From: Parasediminibacterium sp046546515
GTDB taxonomy: Bacteria; Bacteroidota; Bacteroidia; Chitinophagales; Chitinophagaceae
Direction: 5' to 3'
Length of the DNA stretch: 64,000 nucleotides
Assembly: GCF_046546515.1 (NCBI RefSeq)
Contig: NZ_JBKHKJ010000002.1
Location: 124,001 to 188,000 of the forward strand
Part shown: positions 1 through 8,756 of the stretch, piece after piece
Layout: every line of letters begins with the position of its first letter
Numbering within the stretch: the stretch's first letter is position 1
The notes under the pieces: generated by a model
What the model saw: the letters and a program-made list of their open reading frames with translations, nothing else
What the model was told of the DNA's origin: nothing
Databases searched by the model: none
Translations under genes and position numbers: made by a program

Positions 1-456
1 TTTTTCATTAAGTACTTGCCCTGTTATTTTTTTTAATGGTTGACTTTTGACACTATCGACTGATACCGAGACCGCCAATTTTTTTTTTTCGTCTTCAATG
101 GGGTAAAGGATAAGCTGGTTGTTAACTACTTTGTACCCAATATGAAGAGATACAAATTCAATATCCAAAAAATCTTTTAATAGTTTGTCTTTTACAGCAA
201 ATGTTAGCTTCTGCGAAGCATTAATAGCATTGCCACTAAATCCAAATTTGATGAATAATTGGCTTTCAATCAATTTAATAACCCTTTTCAAAGGTGCATT
301 ATTAACCTTTAAAGTCAATTTTTTGTCTACTATCGATTGTCCATTTCCATCGTAGGCATACAAAACACTACAAAAAAAAATAAATAGGCTTATTTGTAAG
401 AAAGTCGTTTTCATTGCAAACAATGGCATAGCAAACTTTCGCTGCTTTTTTTTCAT
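1..456 (-). CDS. TonB-dependent receptor, SusC/FecA-like, N-terminal part (cut by window edge)
   Basis: Only the first 152 codons are inside the window; the gene runs off the left edge. From the ATG at 456 (other in-frame ATGs at 429 and 414) the product begins with a signal peptide with a hydrophobic core (FLQISLFIFFCSVLYAY). Next comes a region like the secretin/TonB short N-terminal (STN) domain at about residues 45-110 (KLTLKVNNAPLKRVIKLIE). The visible part ends at KKITGQVLNEK, the usual start of the carboxypeptidase-regulatory-like domain before the plug of SusC-type receptors. It lies downstream of the FecR and sigma genes on the same strand, so it is probably the outer-membrane receptor whose STN domain signals to that FecR. 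The substrate cannot be inferred. Confidence 0.8.
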   Translation of the reverse strand, partial: MKKKQRKFAMPLFAMKTTFLQISLFIFFCSVLYAYDGNGQSIVDKKLTLKVNNAPLKRVIKLIESQLFIKFGFSGNAINASQKLTFAVKDKLLKDFLDIEFVSLHIGYKVVNNQLILYPIEDEKKKLAVSVSVDSVKSQPLKKITGQVLNEK

Positions 457-580
457 ATATGACTTATTTTCTAGCAATCTTCAATTTTACAAAAAGCTCC
501 AAGCTTTACATTTGGCTATTTACTTTTATGTAAGTACCAGTTATCGTGAACAAAATTTTTAATTGTATTAAAATTAGCAA

Positions 581-1696
581 TTAAGGAACCTTGCACCCTT
601 TTCCATTAATTAATATTTTAGTACCAATTATTTCATAGTTTGATTTTGTACTTAAACAAATAATCGAAAATTTAGTAAATAAATCTTGGTCTCCTAAATA
701 TCCTGTATAAGTGCAATTATTAATATCTGGATTAGATAATATTATTTCTACACCATAAGCATCTTGTATATCTTTAAAAACTTTGCTAAGGCTAGCTTGG
801 TCATAAACAAAAGCAGGGTTTACATCTTTTTTGTCTATTGGGTGTATCACTAGCCCTTCTTTTAGCTTGATGAGTGGCATTGGATTGTCTACTATCTCTG
901 CATCTAAATGCCTATTTGATTGCTGATACCTAGCCTGCTGGTTTGGGGAAACAACTACAGGGGCTGTCCTGTTTTCATTACTTTTTATCAATCTGTCATT
1001 TTCAGAAACCTCCACGCGGCCTGTACGTACTTTCACAAATAACTGCCGTGCCGAGTCGTTGGCTCCCATGTAAAAACTTGTTCCCAATACTTTGGTAACT
1101 AATTGCTTGTAATAAACATAAAATGGCTTTCTTGAATCCTTAGCTATTTCAAAAAAAGCAGCCCCTTCTAAATAAACTTCCCGCTTGTCTGTTTTAAAGG
1201 ATGACGGATAAAACAACTTGGAATTACTTTTTAGGGTAACCAAGGAGCCATCTTCTAGTGCTATTACCTTATCTTGGTTTTCTTTGTTTTCATAAACATA
1301 GTCTTGCTTTGGGATTAGCGAAGCAAACTTAGCCTCAAGCGAAGCATTGCTAGCTTCATAAAAATAATATGCTCCTGAGGCAATAATAAAGACACTGGCG
1401 GCAGCTATCCACCTAAACATTGATATTCGCTTGCTTTTTTGATGAATATTTTTTACTACCGCTTTTTTCGATTGCCTTATCTCACCAAGTATTTCATGTG
1501 CAACAAGAGGAGACAAAATAAAGCCCTCATCAGGCAATTCTTGAAATGAAAAAAAATCTTTTTCATAATTATTGGCAACTATTTGGTCATAATTGCCCGA
1601 CGACAACATCTCGAAGAACTCGTTGTGTTCCTCGTTCTTCAATTCCCTGGAGAGATATTTTTGTAATAGGGAATAAAATTTATTGTTATCAATCAT
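581..1696 (-). CDS. FecR-family anti-sigma factor (DUF4974)
   Basis: The 371-residue protein has the layout of Bacteroidota FecR proteins: a cytoplasmic N-terminus (1-90), one membrane segment at about 93-113 (FRWIAAASVFIIASGAYYFY), a periplasmic FecR domain at about 140-235 (DGSLVTLKSNSKLFYPSSF, EGAAFFEIAKDSRKPFYV, VLGTSFYM) and a C-terminal DUF4974 region at about 297-371 (SLSKVFKDIQDAYGVEI). In this family the periplasmic part contacts the STN domain of the partner receptor and the cytoplasmic part controls the partner ECF sigma factor. Both partners flank it on the same strand: the sigma gene ends 87 nt upstream and the receptor begins 124 nt downstream. Confidence 0.93.
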   Translation of the reverse strand: MIDNNKFYSLLQKYLSRELKNEEHNEFFEMLSSGNYDQIVANNYEKDFFSFQELPDEGFILSPLVAHEILGEIRQSKKAVVKNIHQKSKRISMFRWIAAASVFIIASGAYYFYEASNASLEAKFASLIPKQDYVYENKENQDKVIALEDGSLVTLKSNSKLFYPSSFKTDKREVYLEGAAFFEIAKDSRKPFYVYYKQLVTKVLGTSFYMGANDSARQLFVKVRTGRVEVSENDRLIKSNENRTAPVVVSPNQQARYQQSNRHLDAEIVDNPMPLIKLKEGLVIHPIDKKDVNPAFVYDQASLSKVFKDIQDAYGVEIILSNPDINNCTYTGYLGDQDLFTKFSIICLSTKSNYEIIGTKILINGKGCKVP

Positions 1697-1783
1697 TATT
1701 GCGAGCAGATTTAATATTGTCTATTTTTACTAAACGCTAGGAATAACTACAAGGAGTACAAAAAAGGAATATTTTTTTTGAAT

Positions 1784-2386
1784 TTATAAGTGCCAATCTT
1801 TTAAAATGAAAAGTACTGAAAAAAGCAATCCTTGCTTTAGCAATTCGCCTTTTATTGACTGTAAAGCCCTTGACATGTGTGTTTTTACTGTCAGGGGAGA
1901 TATACCTAACCGCTCGCCAACTTGCAAATAGGTTAATTTTGATTCACGTACTAAGGAATAGACTTCTTTTTGCTTTAAAGGGAGTTTGTTTATGATAAAA
2001 GTCAACAAATCTTCGTATTGCTTATCTATCACCTTATTCAAGGAATTATTTTCGGAAAACTCTGTAAGGGTGTTTTCGCTAAGGCTTACAGTTTGCCATT
2101 CCCTTGATATTTTACGAAGCTGATCTATGCAATGATTTTTAGAAACCAATGCTAGCCATTTTTCAAGATGCTGCCAATCGTTCATTTCATCTTTTGCAAA
2201 CCACAGTTTCAAAAAAACATCCTGAACTGCTTCTTGAGCTAATATTGGTGAAACGAGATATTTTAAAGACAACTTATAAATCCTGTTCTTATACTTATCA
2301 AATATAATTTGGAAAGCATACTCGCTGCCTTCGTGAAGCAATCTTAAAATTCTCTTTTCTTCTTCAAAATGTAGAAAATCACTCAC
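1784..2386 (-). CDS. RNA polymerase ECF-type sigma-70 factor
   Basis: The 200-residue protein has sigma region 2 at about residues 25-90 (FQIIFDKYKNRIYKLSLKYL, AQEAVQDVFLKLWF) and region 4 at about 130-185 with a helix-turn-helix (LPLKQKEVYSLVRESKLTY, LQVGERLGISPLTVKTHMSRAL). There is no region 1.1 or 3, so it is an ECF sigma factor of the kind paired with FecR in Bacteroidota. It is first in a sigma-FecR-receptor series on the minus strand and probably drives transcription of the receptor operon. A short hydrophobic tail (LLFSVLFILKDWHL) follows region 4. Confidence 0.93.
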   Translation of the reverse strand: MSDFLHFEEEKRILRLLHEGSEYAFQIIFDKYKNRIYKLSLKYLVSPILAQEAVQDVFLKLWFAKDEMNDWQHLEKWLALVSKNHCIDQLRKISREWQTVSLSENTLTEFSENNSLNKVIDKQYEDLLTFIINKLPLKQKEVYSLVRESKLTYLQVGERLGISPLTVKTHMSRALQSIKGELLKQGLLFSVLFILKDWHL

Positions 2387-2758
2387 AAATTATTGTACTT
2401 TAATTATACATTCATTAAATAAACGCAATTAACTTCTTTGGGATTGTAAAAATATGGTTTTGATATTAAATAAGTGTAAAAATAACACTTTTATTAAAAT
2501 CATTCTTAAAAAGACATTTTTACAATTGCATTTGTCTAGAAGTGAAATGGTTAGCTATTACAACTTGAGTATTAGATGTCAATCTCTTACTATCCGCTTT
2601 ATAAACTTAAAATGTCTTGCAATGCAATCAGTTGCAATGCTTTTTTATGTTTATAGCTATCAATATGATGGCTTCAAAAGTGTATACAGAGATATGGCTT
2701 TGGCAATTCTCTAAAACAAAAAAGGTTCTAATCTCTTACGCTCCGCCAATATACTTTT

Positions 2759-2800
2759 AAAATGCCTTGCGAGTAATTGAACTTGCAAGGCATTTTAATT
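2759..2800. terminator. Stem-loop, possible transcription terminator or repeat
   Basis: AAAATGCCTTGC (2759-2770) and GCAAGGCATTTT (2785-2796) are perfect complements around a 14-nt loop, followed by an A/T-rich tail. It is not directly downstream of a convincing gene on either strand, so its role as a terminator is uncertain. Confidence 0.4.
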
Positions 2801-2898
2801 TTAAGTACGACTGACGTAGGCAGAAAGAACATTGCTTTTATGTCTCTTGTGTCTTTTATCCCCTCACACCGAATGGCATTCTAGTAAAAGAACATGCC

Positions 2899-2906
2899 TA
2901 TATTTG
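2899..2906 (+). promoter_or_regulatory. Possible Bacteroidota -7 element for asnS
   Basis: TATATTTG fits the Bacteroidota -7 consensus TAnnTTTG and lies 51 nt upstream of the asnS ATG. I see no clean TTTG at the expected -33 spacing, so this is only a candidate. Confidence 0.3.
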
Positions 2907-2957
2907 CAACCCACTAAAAGCTCAGCTATGTGCAAAAAGTGGCTAAAAAAGTAAGTA

Positions 2958-4406
2958 ATGTTTAACAAAAGGGTAAAAATAAAAGAACTGCTCGCCAGCG
3001 ATGAAACAGGGCAGCAAGTTACAGTAATGGGTTGGGTACGCACTTTCCGCAACAACCAGTTTATAGCTTTAAACGATGGCAGCACTAACAATAATCTACA
3101 AGTAGTGGTTGAATTAGGCTTTCTTGACGATGCAACCCTTAAACGCCTTACAACAGGGGCTTCCATAAAAGCAACGGGTACAGTTGTGGCCAGCGTGGGC
3201 AAGGGGCAAAAAGTAGAAGTAAAAGCCACCACACTGGAAATATTGGGCGACTGCGATGCAGAAAAATACCCCTTACAACCCAAAAAGCATAGCCTAGAGT
3301 TTTTAAGGGAAAAGGCACACCTACGTTTCCGGACTAATACATTTGGTTCGGTTTTCCGTTTGCGGCACGCTTTAGCATTTGCTGTACACCAATTTTTTAA
3401 CCAAAAGGGTTTTGTGTATTTGCATACGCCCATCATCACATCCAGCGATGCTGAGGGTGCGGGCGAAATGTTCAGGGTTACTACACTGCCCATGGACAAT
3501 CCACCTAAAACAGAAGCAGGTGAAATAGATTATTCGGAAGATTTCTTTGGCAAAAGCACCAACCTTACCGTAAGCGGTCAGTTAGAGGGTGAGTTGGGGG
3601 CAATGGCTTTTAGCGAGATATATACGTTCGGCCCCACTTTCAGGGCAGAAAACTCCAACACTACACGCCACCTAGCGGAGTTTTGGATGATTGAACCCGA
3701 AATGGCTTTCCACGATATTGAAGACAATATGGATTTGGCAGAGGAATTTATCCAATACCTTATCCGCTATGCCATGGAGCATAACTTGGAAGACCTTGAA
3801 TTCCTAGATCAACGCCTAGCTGAAGAAGAAAAGCAAAAGCCCGTGAATGAAAGGGCAGAGTTTGGCTTGATAGAAAAGCTGAAAATGGTGGTGGACAATA
3901 AATTTGAACGCATCACTTATACCGAAGCTATAAAGATATTGCTAGACAGCCCCGCTTACAAAAAGAAGAAATTCAAATACGAAGTGGGCTGGGGCATAGA
4001 CATGCAGAGCGAACACGAGCGCTACCTTGTAGAAAAGCATTTTAAAAGACCAGTGATTGTAACAGGCTACCCGGCAGCTATCAAGGCATTCTACATGCGC
4101 CTGAACGACAACTGTGAGGAAGGCCTCCAAACAGTGGCCGCCATGGACATTCTTGCCCCTGGCATTGGCGAAATAGTAGGCGGTAGCCAACGGGAAGAAC
4201 GTTTGGACAAACTAGAAAAGCGCATGGGCGAAATGCACATACCCTTGGAAGAAATGAGCTGGTACCTAGATACCCGCCGCTTTGGCAGCGTGCCGCATGC
4301 TGGCTTTGGCCTTGGCTTTGAGCGTATGGTGCAGTTTGTAACCGGCATGGGCAATATCCGAGACGTGATAGCCTTTGCAAGGACACCGAAGAATTGCGAG
4401 TTTTAA
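2958..4406 (+). CDS. asnS: Asparagine--tRNA ligase
   Basis: This 482-residue cytoplasmic class IIb aminoacyl-tRNA synthetase charges tRNA-Asn with asparagine. The N-terminal OB-fold anticodon-binding domain covers about residues 10-115 (QQVTVMGWVRTFRNN, FIALNDGST). The catalytic core follows, with motif 2 FRAENSNTTRHLAEFWMIEPE and motif 3 GFGLGFERMV at about 449-458. The SNTTRHLAEFWM form of motif 2 is characteristic of AsnRS rather than AspRS. Length is close to the 466 residues of the E. coli enzyme. Long open frames on the opposite strand are shadows of its codon pattern. A GNRA-loop terminator follows. Confidence 0.97.
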   Translation: MFNKRVKIKELLASDETGQQVTVMGWVRTFRNNQFIALNDGSTNNNLQVVVELGFLDDATLKRLTTGASIKATGTVVASVGKGQKVEVKATTLEILGDCDAEKYPLQPKKHSLEFLREKAHLRFRTNTFGSVFRLRHALAFAVHQFFNQKGFVYLHTPIITSSDAEGAGEMFRVTTLPMDNPPKTEAGEIDYSEDFFGKSTNLTVSGQLEGELGAMAFSEIYTFGPTFRAENSNTTRHLAEFWMIEPEMAFHDIEDNMDLAEEFIQYLIRYAMEHNLEDLEFLDQRLAEEEKQKPVNERAEFGLIEKLKMVVDNKFERITYTEAIKILLDSPAYKKKKFKYEVGWGIDMQSEHERYLVEKHFKRPVIVTGYPAAIKAFYMRLNDNCEEGLQTVAAMDILAPGIGEIVGGSQREERLDKLEKRMGEMHIPLEEMSWYLDTRRFGSVPHAGFGLGFERMVQFVTGMGNIRDVIAFARTPKNCEF

Positions 4407-4431
4407 AATACTGTTTTTTTATATTACTAAT

Positions 4432-4462
4432 CCCGTTTTGCGAAAGCAGGCGGGTTTTTTTT
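4432..4462 (+). terminator. Rho-independent terminator of asnS
   Basis: A stem CCCGTTTTGC/GCAGGCGGG with a GAAA tetraloop is followed by a run of eight T, 25 nt after the asnS stop codon. Confidence 0.8.
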
Positions 4463-4590
4463 GTGCTAAAGCCAATATTTTCTATTTCTTAGAAATACAT
4501 TAACCCAAATGCACCATTTATCAAATATCATTTGCTACTTCTTTTTTTGAGTTGCTTGTGGGTTTACAACTGCTATTGTAATTCAATTTT

Positions 4591-4648
4591 CCCCCACTAT
4601 GGGGGCATTTTTGGTTGCTCATGGGGGCATATTTCCCCCATATAGGAT
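4591..4648. repeat. GGGGGCAT/CCCCCATATAGGAT palindromic intergenic repeat, copy 1
   Basis: The stretch contains CCCCCACTATGGGGGCAT, then ATGGGGGCATATTTCCCCCA and TATAGGAT. The same pieces recur at 29279-29332 (partly reversed) and 45726-45781. The G/C-run inverted arms can pair into hairpins. An 81-codon minus-strand frame covering this block is a by-product of the repeat. Confidence 0.65.
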
Positions 4649-4716
4649 TGTCCTTTTGCACAGCTCCCAAATTAATCCCAACTTTGTAATATATGCCCCC
4701 TTGTTTTCGTTGGTTC

Positions 4717-4928
4717 AACCCATATTTTGCAGTTGACTTCGATATGAAAGGTTCAAATTCAATCAAAACAAGTGCCTACACGAAGCCCGCCGGCTATGAG
4801 GCAAAAGGGCTGAAAAGAGGTATTTTAGGATAAAAAGGCAATTAGGCATAGAATAAATTTTGATGCGTTTGCCGTGGTCTTTGAAGTAGTTGGGGTTTGT
4901 AATAGATTTCAACTGCAAAATCTGGGTT
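4717..4928. mobile_element. MITE-like element A, copy 1
   Basis: This 212-bp stretch is bounded by inverted repeats AACCCATATTTTGCAG (4717-4732) and CTGCAAAATCTGGGTT (4913-4928), matching at 15 of 16 positions. The flanking interior on both sides (TTGACTTCG.TATGAAAGG on the left, AATAGATTTCA on the right) is shared with the copy at 9331-9507. There is no transposase and no coding potential. I could not define a target-site duplication. Confidence 0.65.
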
Positions 4929-4940
4929 AAAAGAAGAACT

Positions 4941-5211
4941 TGGCATCTTGGCCTTGCCCCCGCACATGATGTTAGTTGGCTTAGTAAAATGATAATCCAC
5001 TATCAAAATCTTATCCGTTTCTTATCAATAAATTATTATTCTATTAGCATAAAACTATCATTCCATTATCAATAAATTATCACAAAATTCACATAAATTA
5101 TAATAAAAAATGAAGCTAAAAAAACATAAAAAGCTGAATATCAATGAATTACAGGCAAAAAAGGGGAGATAGCAAAAAAATAAACCACCTAAAAACAAAA
5201 AATAACCCATT
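4941..5211 (+). repeat. Dispersed ~270-bp repeat, copy 1
   Basis: From TGGCATCTTGGCCTTGCC to AAATAAACCACC.AAAAACAAA this block reappears, reverse-complemented and diverged, at 28763-29032. It contains an 11-nt periodic array (4986-5095) followed by the anchor GAATATCAATGAATTACAGG. There is no open reading frame of note. Confidence 0.75.
4986..5095 (+). repeat. 11-nt periodic degenerate array, locus A
   Basis: Ten consecutive 11-nt units can be laid out without a gap, for example CTATTAGCATA, AAACTATCATT, CCATTATCAAT, AAATTATCACA and AAATTCACATA. The pattern is NNANTANCANN with A-rich ends. The units differ but the phase never slips. The anchor GATATCAATGA-like sequence (5136-5151) follows. 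Confidence 0.75.
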
Positions 5212-5231
5212 TTTATGAACTCTAGCGTACT

Positions 5232-5286
5232 CAAAAAAACACGAAAAATCACTCACTTTTCACGCACAAAACACTCACCTTTCAAA
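5232..5286 (+). repeat. 11-nt periodic degenerate array, locus F
   Basis: Five 11-nt units (such as GAAAAATCACT, CACTTTTCACG, CACAAAACACT) run from 5232 to 5286. The anchor TATTTCGATGAGTTA follows at about 5301, then GCAGGAATGCCTAAAAATTAAATTC. The anchor and tail match those after the array at 46267-46365. Confidence 0.6.
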
Positions 5287-5640
5287 ACATAAAATCCCTG
5301 TATTTCGATGAGTTATGATGCAGGAATGCCTAAAAATTAAATTCAGGGTGTCAAAAGCCAGCAAAACCAAGCGGGCAATGCCCCTGAAAATGGGTACTAA
5401 AAGTTTTAGCTCTGCTCCATCAAGGTTACATTAAATACTAGGTTGGCACTCACCAGCACCTCAAAAAAGAATTGGCCTATTATTTTCTATGCTCAACCAT
5501 TCGTTTGTATTGCTGTTATGCTAATAAATATTCCATTTCTTTTAACATTTTATAAATTACAGGCAGTTTGGTTCAAGTAATTTTACCAATAATAGAAAAG
5601 GGTATATAAATTGCCTAAGCCAGATTAATTGATACAACGC

Positions 5641-6168
5641 ATGGAAAAAGTGATTTTGGTAGATGAAAATGACATAGCAATTGGGGAAATGGAAAAAATG
5701 GAAGCCCATGAAAAAGGGCTGCTGCACCGTGCGTTCAGTGTTTTTATTTTCAATAACAAAGGCGAGATGCTGCTACAGCAACGTGCTTTAAAGAAATACC
5801 ATAGCGGTGGTTTGTGGACCAACACCTGCTGCAGCCACCCAATGCCGGGCGAGGAAACCTTGGCAGCCGCCAACAGAAGGCTAAGGGAAGAAATGGGCTT
5901 TGCCACCCCTTTGAAAAAAGCATTCGACTTTAGCTATACTGCCCAGTTTCAAAACGGGCTTACCGAAAATGAATTTGACCATGTATTCATTGGTTATTAC
6001 GATGGCATCATCGCCCCTAATTTTGAAGAGGTAGAAAACCACGCCTACCGCTCCATAGAAAGGCTAGATGCATCCATTGAAGCAACCCCGGAATTTTATA
6101 CAGAATGGTTTTTAATTGCCTACCCCAAATTAAAGGAGTGGATGGAGGAACAGGCAAAAAGCCAATAG
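5641..6168 (+). CDS. idi: Isopentenyl-diphosphate delta-isomerase, type I
   Basis: This Nudix-fold enzyme interconverts IPP and DMAPP, the first step that feeds carotenoid and quinone chains. From the ATG at 5641 the protein has 175 residues; a TTG four codons upstream is possible but less likely. The active-site cysteine region NTCCSHP is at 61-67 and the Nudix glutamates in LREEMGF at about 81-87. The second catalytic acid lies in TENEFDHVF. Length and motifs match bacterial type I Idi (E. coli 182 residues). The next gene is a carotenoid desaturase, which fits a role in carotenoid supply. Confidence 0.95.
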   Translation: MEKVILVDENDIAIGEMEKMEAHEKGLLHRAFSVFIFNNKGEMLLQQRALKKYHSGGLWTNTCCSHPMPGEETLAAANRRLREEMGFATPLKKAFDFSYTAQFQNGLTENEFDHVFIGYYDGIIAPNFEEVENHAYRSIERLDASIEATPEFYTEWFLIAYPKLKEWMEEQAKSQ

Positions 6169-6230
6169 GCAAAGGGGGCATCAAGAAAATATTTCTTAAA
6201 ATCTGCACACCGCTCAATAAAACTTTTCTA

Positions 6231-7742
6231 GTGCTTAATAACTTAAAACCTAAAACTCAAAACTCAAAACAAAAAAAAGCCATCATCATCGGTGCGGGCA
6301 TTGCTGGGCTGGCAAGTGCCATAAGGCTAGCAGTAATGGGCTTTGAGGTAGTGGTGTTTGAAAAAAACAGTTACCCGGGTGGCAAGCTATCTAATTTTGA
6401 AAAAGATGGCTACCACTTTGATGCAGGGCCCAGCTTGTTTACCCAGCCAGAAAATATTGAGGAACTATTTGCATTGGCAAAAGAACCAATTGAAGATTTT
6501 TTTAGCTACCAACCACAGCCCATTGCCTGTAAATATTTTTATGAAGATGGCACGGTTATAAATGCCTACACCAATACAGATGCTTTTGCTAAAGAATTAG
6601 AACAAAAGCTGGGGGAAGATGGCACTAAGCTAAAAGCCTACCTGCTACAAGCTGCAAAAACCTATAACGATATTGGCAGCATATTCTTAAACTATTCGCT
6701 GCATAAGTTTTCTACCCTTTTAAAAGCCCCGATAGGCAAGGCAGTTAGGGCAGTAAAAGCTGCTTTTTTATTCAAGACATTGGACCAAGTAAACGAAGCC
6801 GCATTTACCAAGCCACAAACCGTGCAATTGTTCAACCGATACGCCACCTACAATGGCAGCAACCCCTACAAAGCACCGGGCATGTTGAGCCTAATACCGC
6901 ACTTGGATCATAACATTGGAACATTCTACCCAAAAGGGGGAATGATTTCTATTACAAATGCTTTGCATAAACTGGCGGTGAAAAAAGGGGTGCAATTCCA
7001 TTTTAATACACCTGTGGAAAGTATAACTAATGACGATAGTATGGTAAAGGGTGTGGTTGTAAATGGAGCGCAACATAATGCCGATTTAGTAGTGAGCAAC
7101 ATGGACGTTTATTTCACCTTTAAGCACCTGCTAAAAGATGATAAAAAAGCCACCCAGCTTTTAAAGCAGGAAAGGAGCAGCAGTGCATTTATATTTTACT
7201 GGGGCGTCAATACAACATTCCCACAGTTGGAACTGCACAATATCTTTTTTGCCACAGACTACAAAGCAGAATTTGAGGCATTGTTTACTACCAAAACCTT
7301 GCACGAAGACCCTACCGTTTACATCAACATCACCAGCAAGTGCGAGCCAGGCCTGCAAGCCCCATCCGGGAAGGAAAACTGGTTTGTAATGGTAAATGCC
7401 CCGGCAAATATTGGGCAAGACTGGTCAGCTTACCAACAATCATACAGAAAAGCCATCATCAACAAGCTAAACAGGCTACTGAAAACCGATATTGAATCAT
7501 TGATAGAAGTGGAAGAAACATTAAGCCCTATTGATATTGAAACCAAAACAGCAAGCTATATGGGTTCGCTATACGGTACCAGTTCCAACGGTAAAATGGC
7601 TGCTTTTTTCCGGCATCCCAATTTTTCAAACCAAATAAAGGGCTTGTATTTTGTAGGTGGCAGCGTACACCCCGGCGGCGGCATACCCTTATGCCTGCAA
7701 AGTGCCAAAATAATGAGTGAAATAGTCAGTGAATTATTTTGA
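6231..7742 (+). CDS. Phytoene desaturase-family FAD oxidoreductase (CrtI/CrtD type)
   Basis: The protein opens with an FAD-binding Rossmann motif (KKAIIIGAGIAGLASAIRLAV, then VVVFEKNSYPGGKL). It ends with the CrtI-family signature FVGGSVHPGGGIPLCLQSAKI. The GPSLFTQP and CKYFYEDGT segments remind me more of CrtD-type 1-hydroxycarotenoid 3,4-desaturases than of CrtI, but that is from memory and the call stays at family level. The start is unclear: an in-frame ATG at 6105 would overlap idi by 64 nt, while a GTG at 6231 gives 503 residues and no overlap. The region 6238-6276 is the low-complexity repeat AAAACTCAAAACTCAAAAC, so the true N-terminus may be near residue 15. Confidence 0.88.
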   Translation: MLNNLKPKTQNSKQKKAIIIGAGIAGLASAIRLAVMGFEVVVFEKNSYPGGKLSNFEKDGYHFDAGPSLFTQPENIEELFALAKEPIEDFFSYQPQPIACKYFYEDGTVINAYTNTDAFAKELEQKLGEDGTKLKAYLLQAAKTYNDIGSIFLNYSLHKFSTLLKAPIGKAVRAVKAAFLFKTLDQVNEAAFTKPQTVQLFNRYATYNGSNPYKAPGMLSLIPHLDHNIGTFYPKGGMISITNALHKLAVKKGVQFHFNTPVESITNDDSMVKGVVVNGAQHNADLVVSNMDVYFTFKHLLKDDKKATQLLKQERSSSAFIFYWGVNTTFPQLELHNIFFATDYKAEFEALFTTKTLHEDPTVYINITSKCEPGLQAPSGKENWFVMVNAPANIGQDWSAYQQSYRKAIINKLNRLLKTDIESLIEVEETLSPIDIETKTASYMGSLYGTSSNGKMAAFFRHPNFSNQIKGLYFVGGSVHPGGGIPLCLQSAKIMSEIVSELF

Positions 7743-7826
7743 ATTTTAAGTTTTAAATTATTTTGCCTCGTTAATATAAAGTATTACTAACGTTACTAAG
7801 CTATAATCTTTCTTCTCTTTTTTTCT

Positions 7827-7862
7827 TGGTGCTGCTTGGAGTCTTCGTGTCTTCGTGGCAAG
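7827..7862. repeat. CTTCGTGTCTTCGTGGCA intergenic repeat, single arm
   Basis: This short block (TGCTTGGAGTCTTCGTGTCTTCGTGGCA) is one arm of a repeat family seen at 12400-12500, 14160-14486, 19182-19218, 32911-32951 and 56012-56127, often as facing inverted pairs. Confidence 0.6.
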
Positions 7863-7955
7863 AAATACAAGCCTTTTAATCACAAGTACTTCACAATTAA
7901 AAATACTTGTCCGCTAGTATTTCCTTTGCACAAATAGGTTTGCTATTTTTACACC

Positions 7956-8756
7956 ATGGCTATTGAACAATTAGATTTATTTGGCAACGCTGTAACCATC
8001 TATACAGAAAAGGAAAAGGCAGAGATGGCTAAGGCGGATTTTGCGGCTGCTACAAAGGGCATAAAGCCCTCTGCGGCGGAAGATACAGAAGCTGTGGTGG
8101 TAGAGGAATTGCAAAAAGCAACTGAACCTACCGCATCTGCCATTGAAGCATTGTACAACAGGCCTGTGCCAAAAGAGGCAGAAAAACCAATTGCCACTGA
8201 AGTTTTTCCCTCCGTTGATGCCAAAGCCCCCGTAGACGAAGTTGTTTATAGCGACCAGCAAATAAGGGTGAAAATAAAACCCAAAGCTACCCCCGCCCCA
8301 GAAATAGAAATTGCAGAAAAAATAGAAGATATAGCTGTGGCCACACCTGTTGTAATCGTAAAAAGGGGCAGAAAGAGCTACAAGGAACTGGAAGTATCAT
8401 CCGACTTGATTAATATCCCTGATGATGAAACCCTCCAAAAAAAACTGTACCACGGCATTGGCGAAGTGGCAGAATGGTTTGGGGTAAACACCTCGCAAAT
8501 ACGTTTCTGGGAAAATGAGTTTGATATTTTGCAGCCCCGGAAAACAAAAAAAGGCGATAGGCTGTTTAGGTATGAAGACATTAAAAACCTGCAACTCATC
8601 CACCACTTGCTGCGAAACAGGAAGTTCAGTATAGAAGGAGCCAAGGATTATTTGAAGGCAAACAAGCAACACGCCGACATTCATTTTGAATTAACGCAGT
8701 CATTAACCAAATTCCGCTCCTTTTTGCTGGAGCTAAAAGCAAACCTAGGCACATGA
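7956..8756 (+). CDS. MerR-family transcriptional regulator
   Basis: The 266-residue protein carries a MerR winged-helix DNA-binding domain near its C-terminus, about residues 155-235 (KKLYHGIGEVAEWFGVNTSQIRFWENEFDILQP, DRLFRYEDIKNLQLIHHLLRNRKFSIEGAKDYL). It is preceded by about 145 residues of acidic, Ala/Pro-rich linker of unknown role. The DNA-binding domain at the far end is unlike classical MerR, where it is N-terminal, but this layout occurs in Bacteroidota MerR-like proteins. There is no obvious ligand domain. The next gene overlaps it by ATGA, so the two are translationally coupled. Confidence 0.88.
   Translation: MAIEQLDLFGNAVTIYTEKEKAEMAKADFAAATKGIKPSAAEDTEAVVVEELQKATEPTASAIEALYNRPVPKEAEKPIATEVFPSVDAKAPVDEVVYSDQQIRVKIKPKATPAPEIEIAEKIEDIAVATPVVIVKRGRKSYKELEVSSDLINIPDDETLQKKLYHGIGEVAEWFGVNTSQIRFWENEFDILQPRKTKKGDRLFRYEDIKNLQLIHHLLRNRKFSIEGAKDYLKANKQHADIHFELTQSLTKFRSFLLELKANLGT

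Larger units (their letters stand above)
2387..2957. other. Intergenic region between divergent sigma-factor and asnS genes
   Basis: This 570-bp gap separates the sigma gene (minus) from asnS (plus). An 86-codon open frame at 2454-2714 has no recognisable domain and low-complexity composition, and I do not call it a gene. The gap holds an inverted repeat (2759-2796) and a possible promoter for asnS at about 2899. Confidence 0.5.

Noticed and set aside
2454..2714. An 86-codon plus-strand frame upstream of asnS
   Set aside because: It shows no family resemblance and its composition is that of A/T-rich non-coding sequence.
2864..3499. A 211-codon open frame antisense to asnS
   Set aside because: It is in the shadow of the asnS codon pattern and would encode a Ser/Cys-rich protein without domains.
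4521..4766. An 81-codon minus-strand open frame
   Set aside because: It covers a palindromic repeat and the end of a MITE-like element; its protein is low complexity and matches nothing I know.
4986..5095. Array A read as a cluster of DnaA boxes (TTATCnACA-like) and hence a replication origin
   Set aside because: The 9-mers do not match the DnaA box well, the 11-nt unit recurs at five other loci with different cores, and there is no dnaA, dnaN or AT-rich unwinding element beside it.
6105..6230. The ATG at 6105 as the start of the carotenoid desaturase
   Set aside because: It would overlap idi by 64 nt and add a tail that is not part of the FAD fold; a later start is more likely, though not certain.
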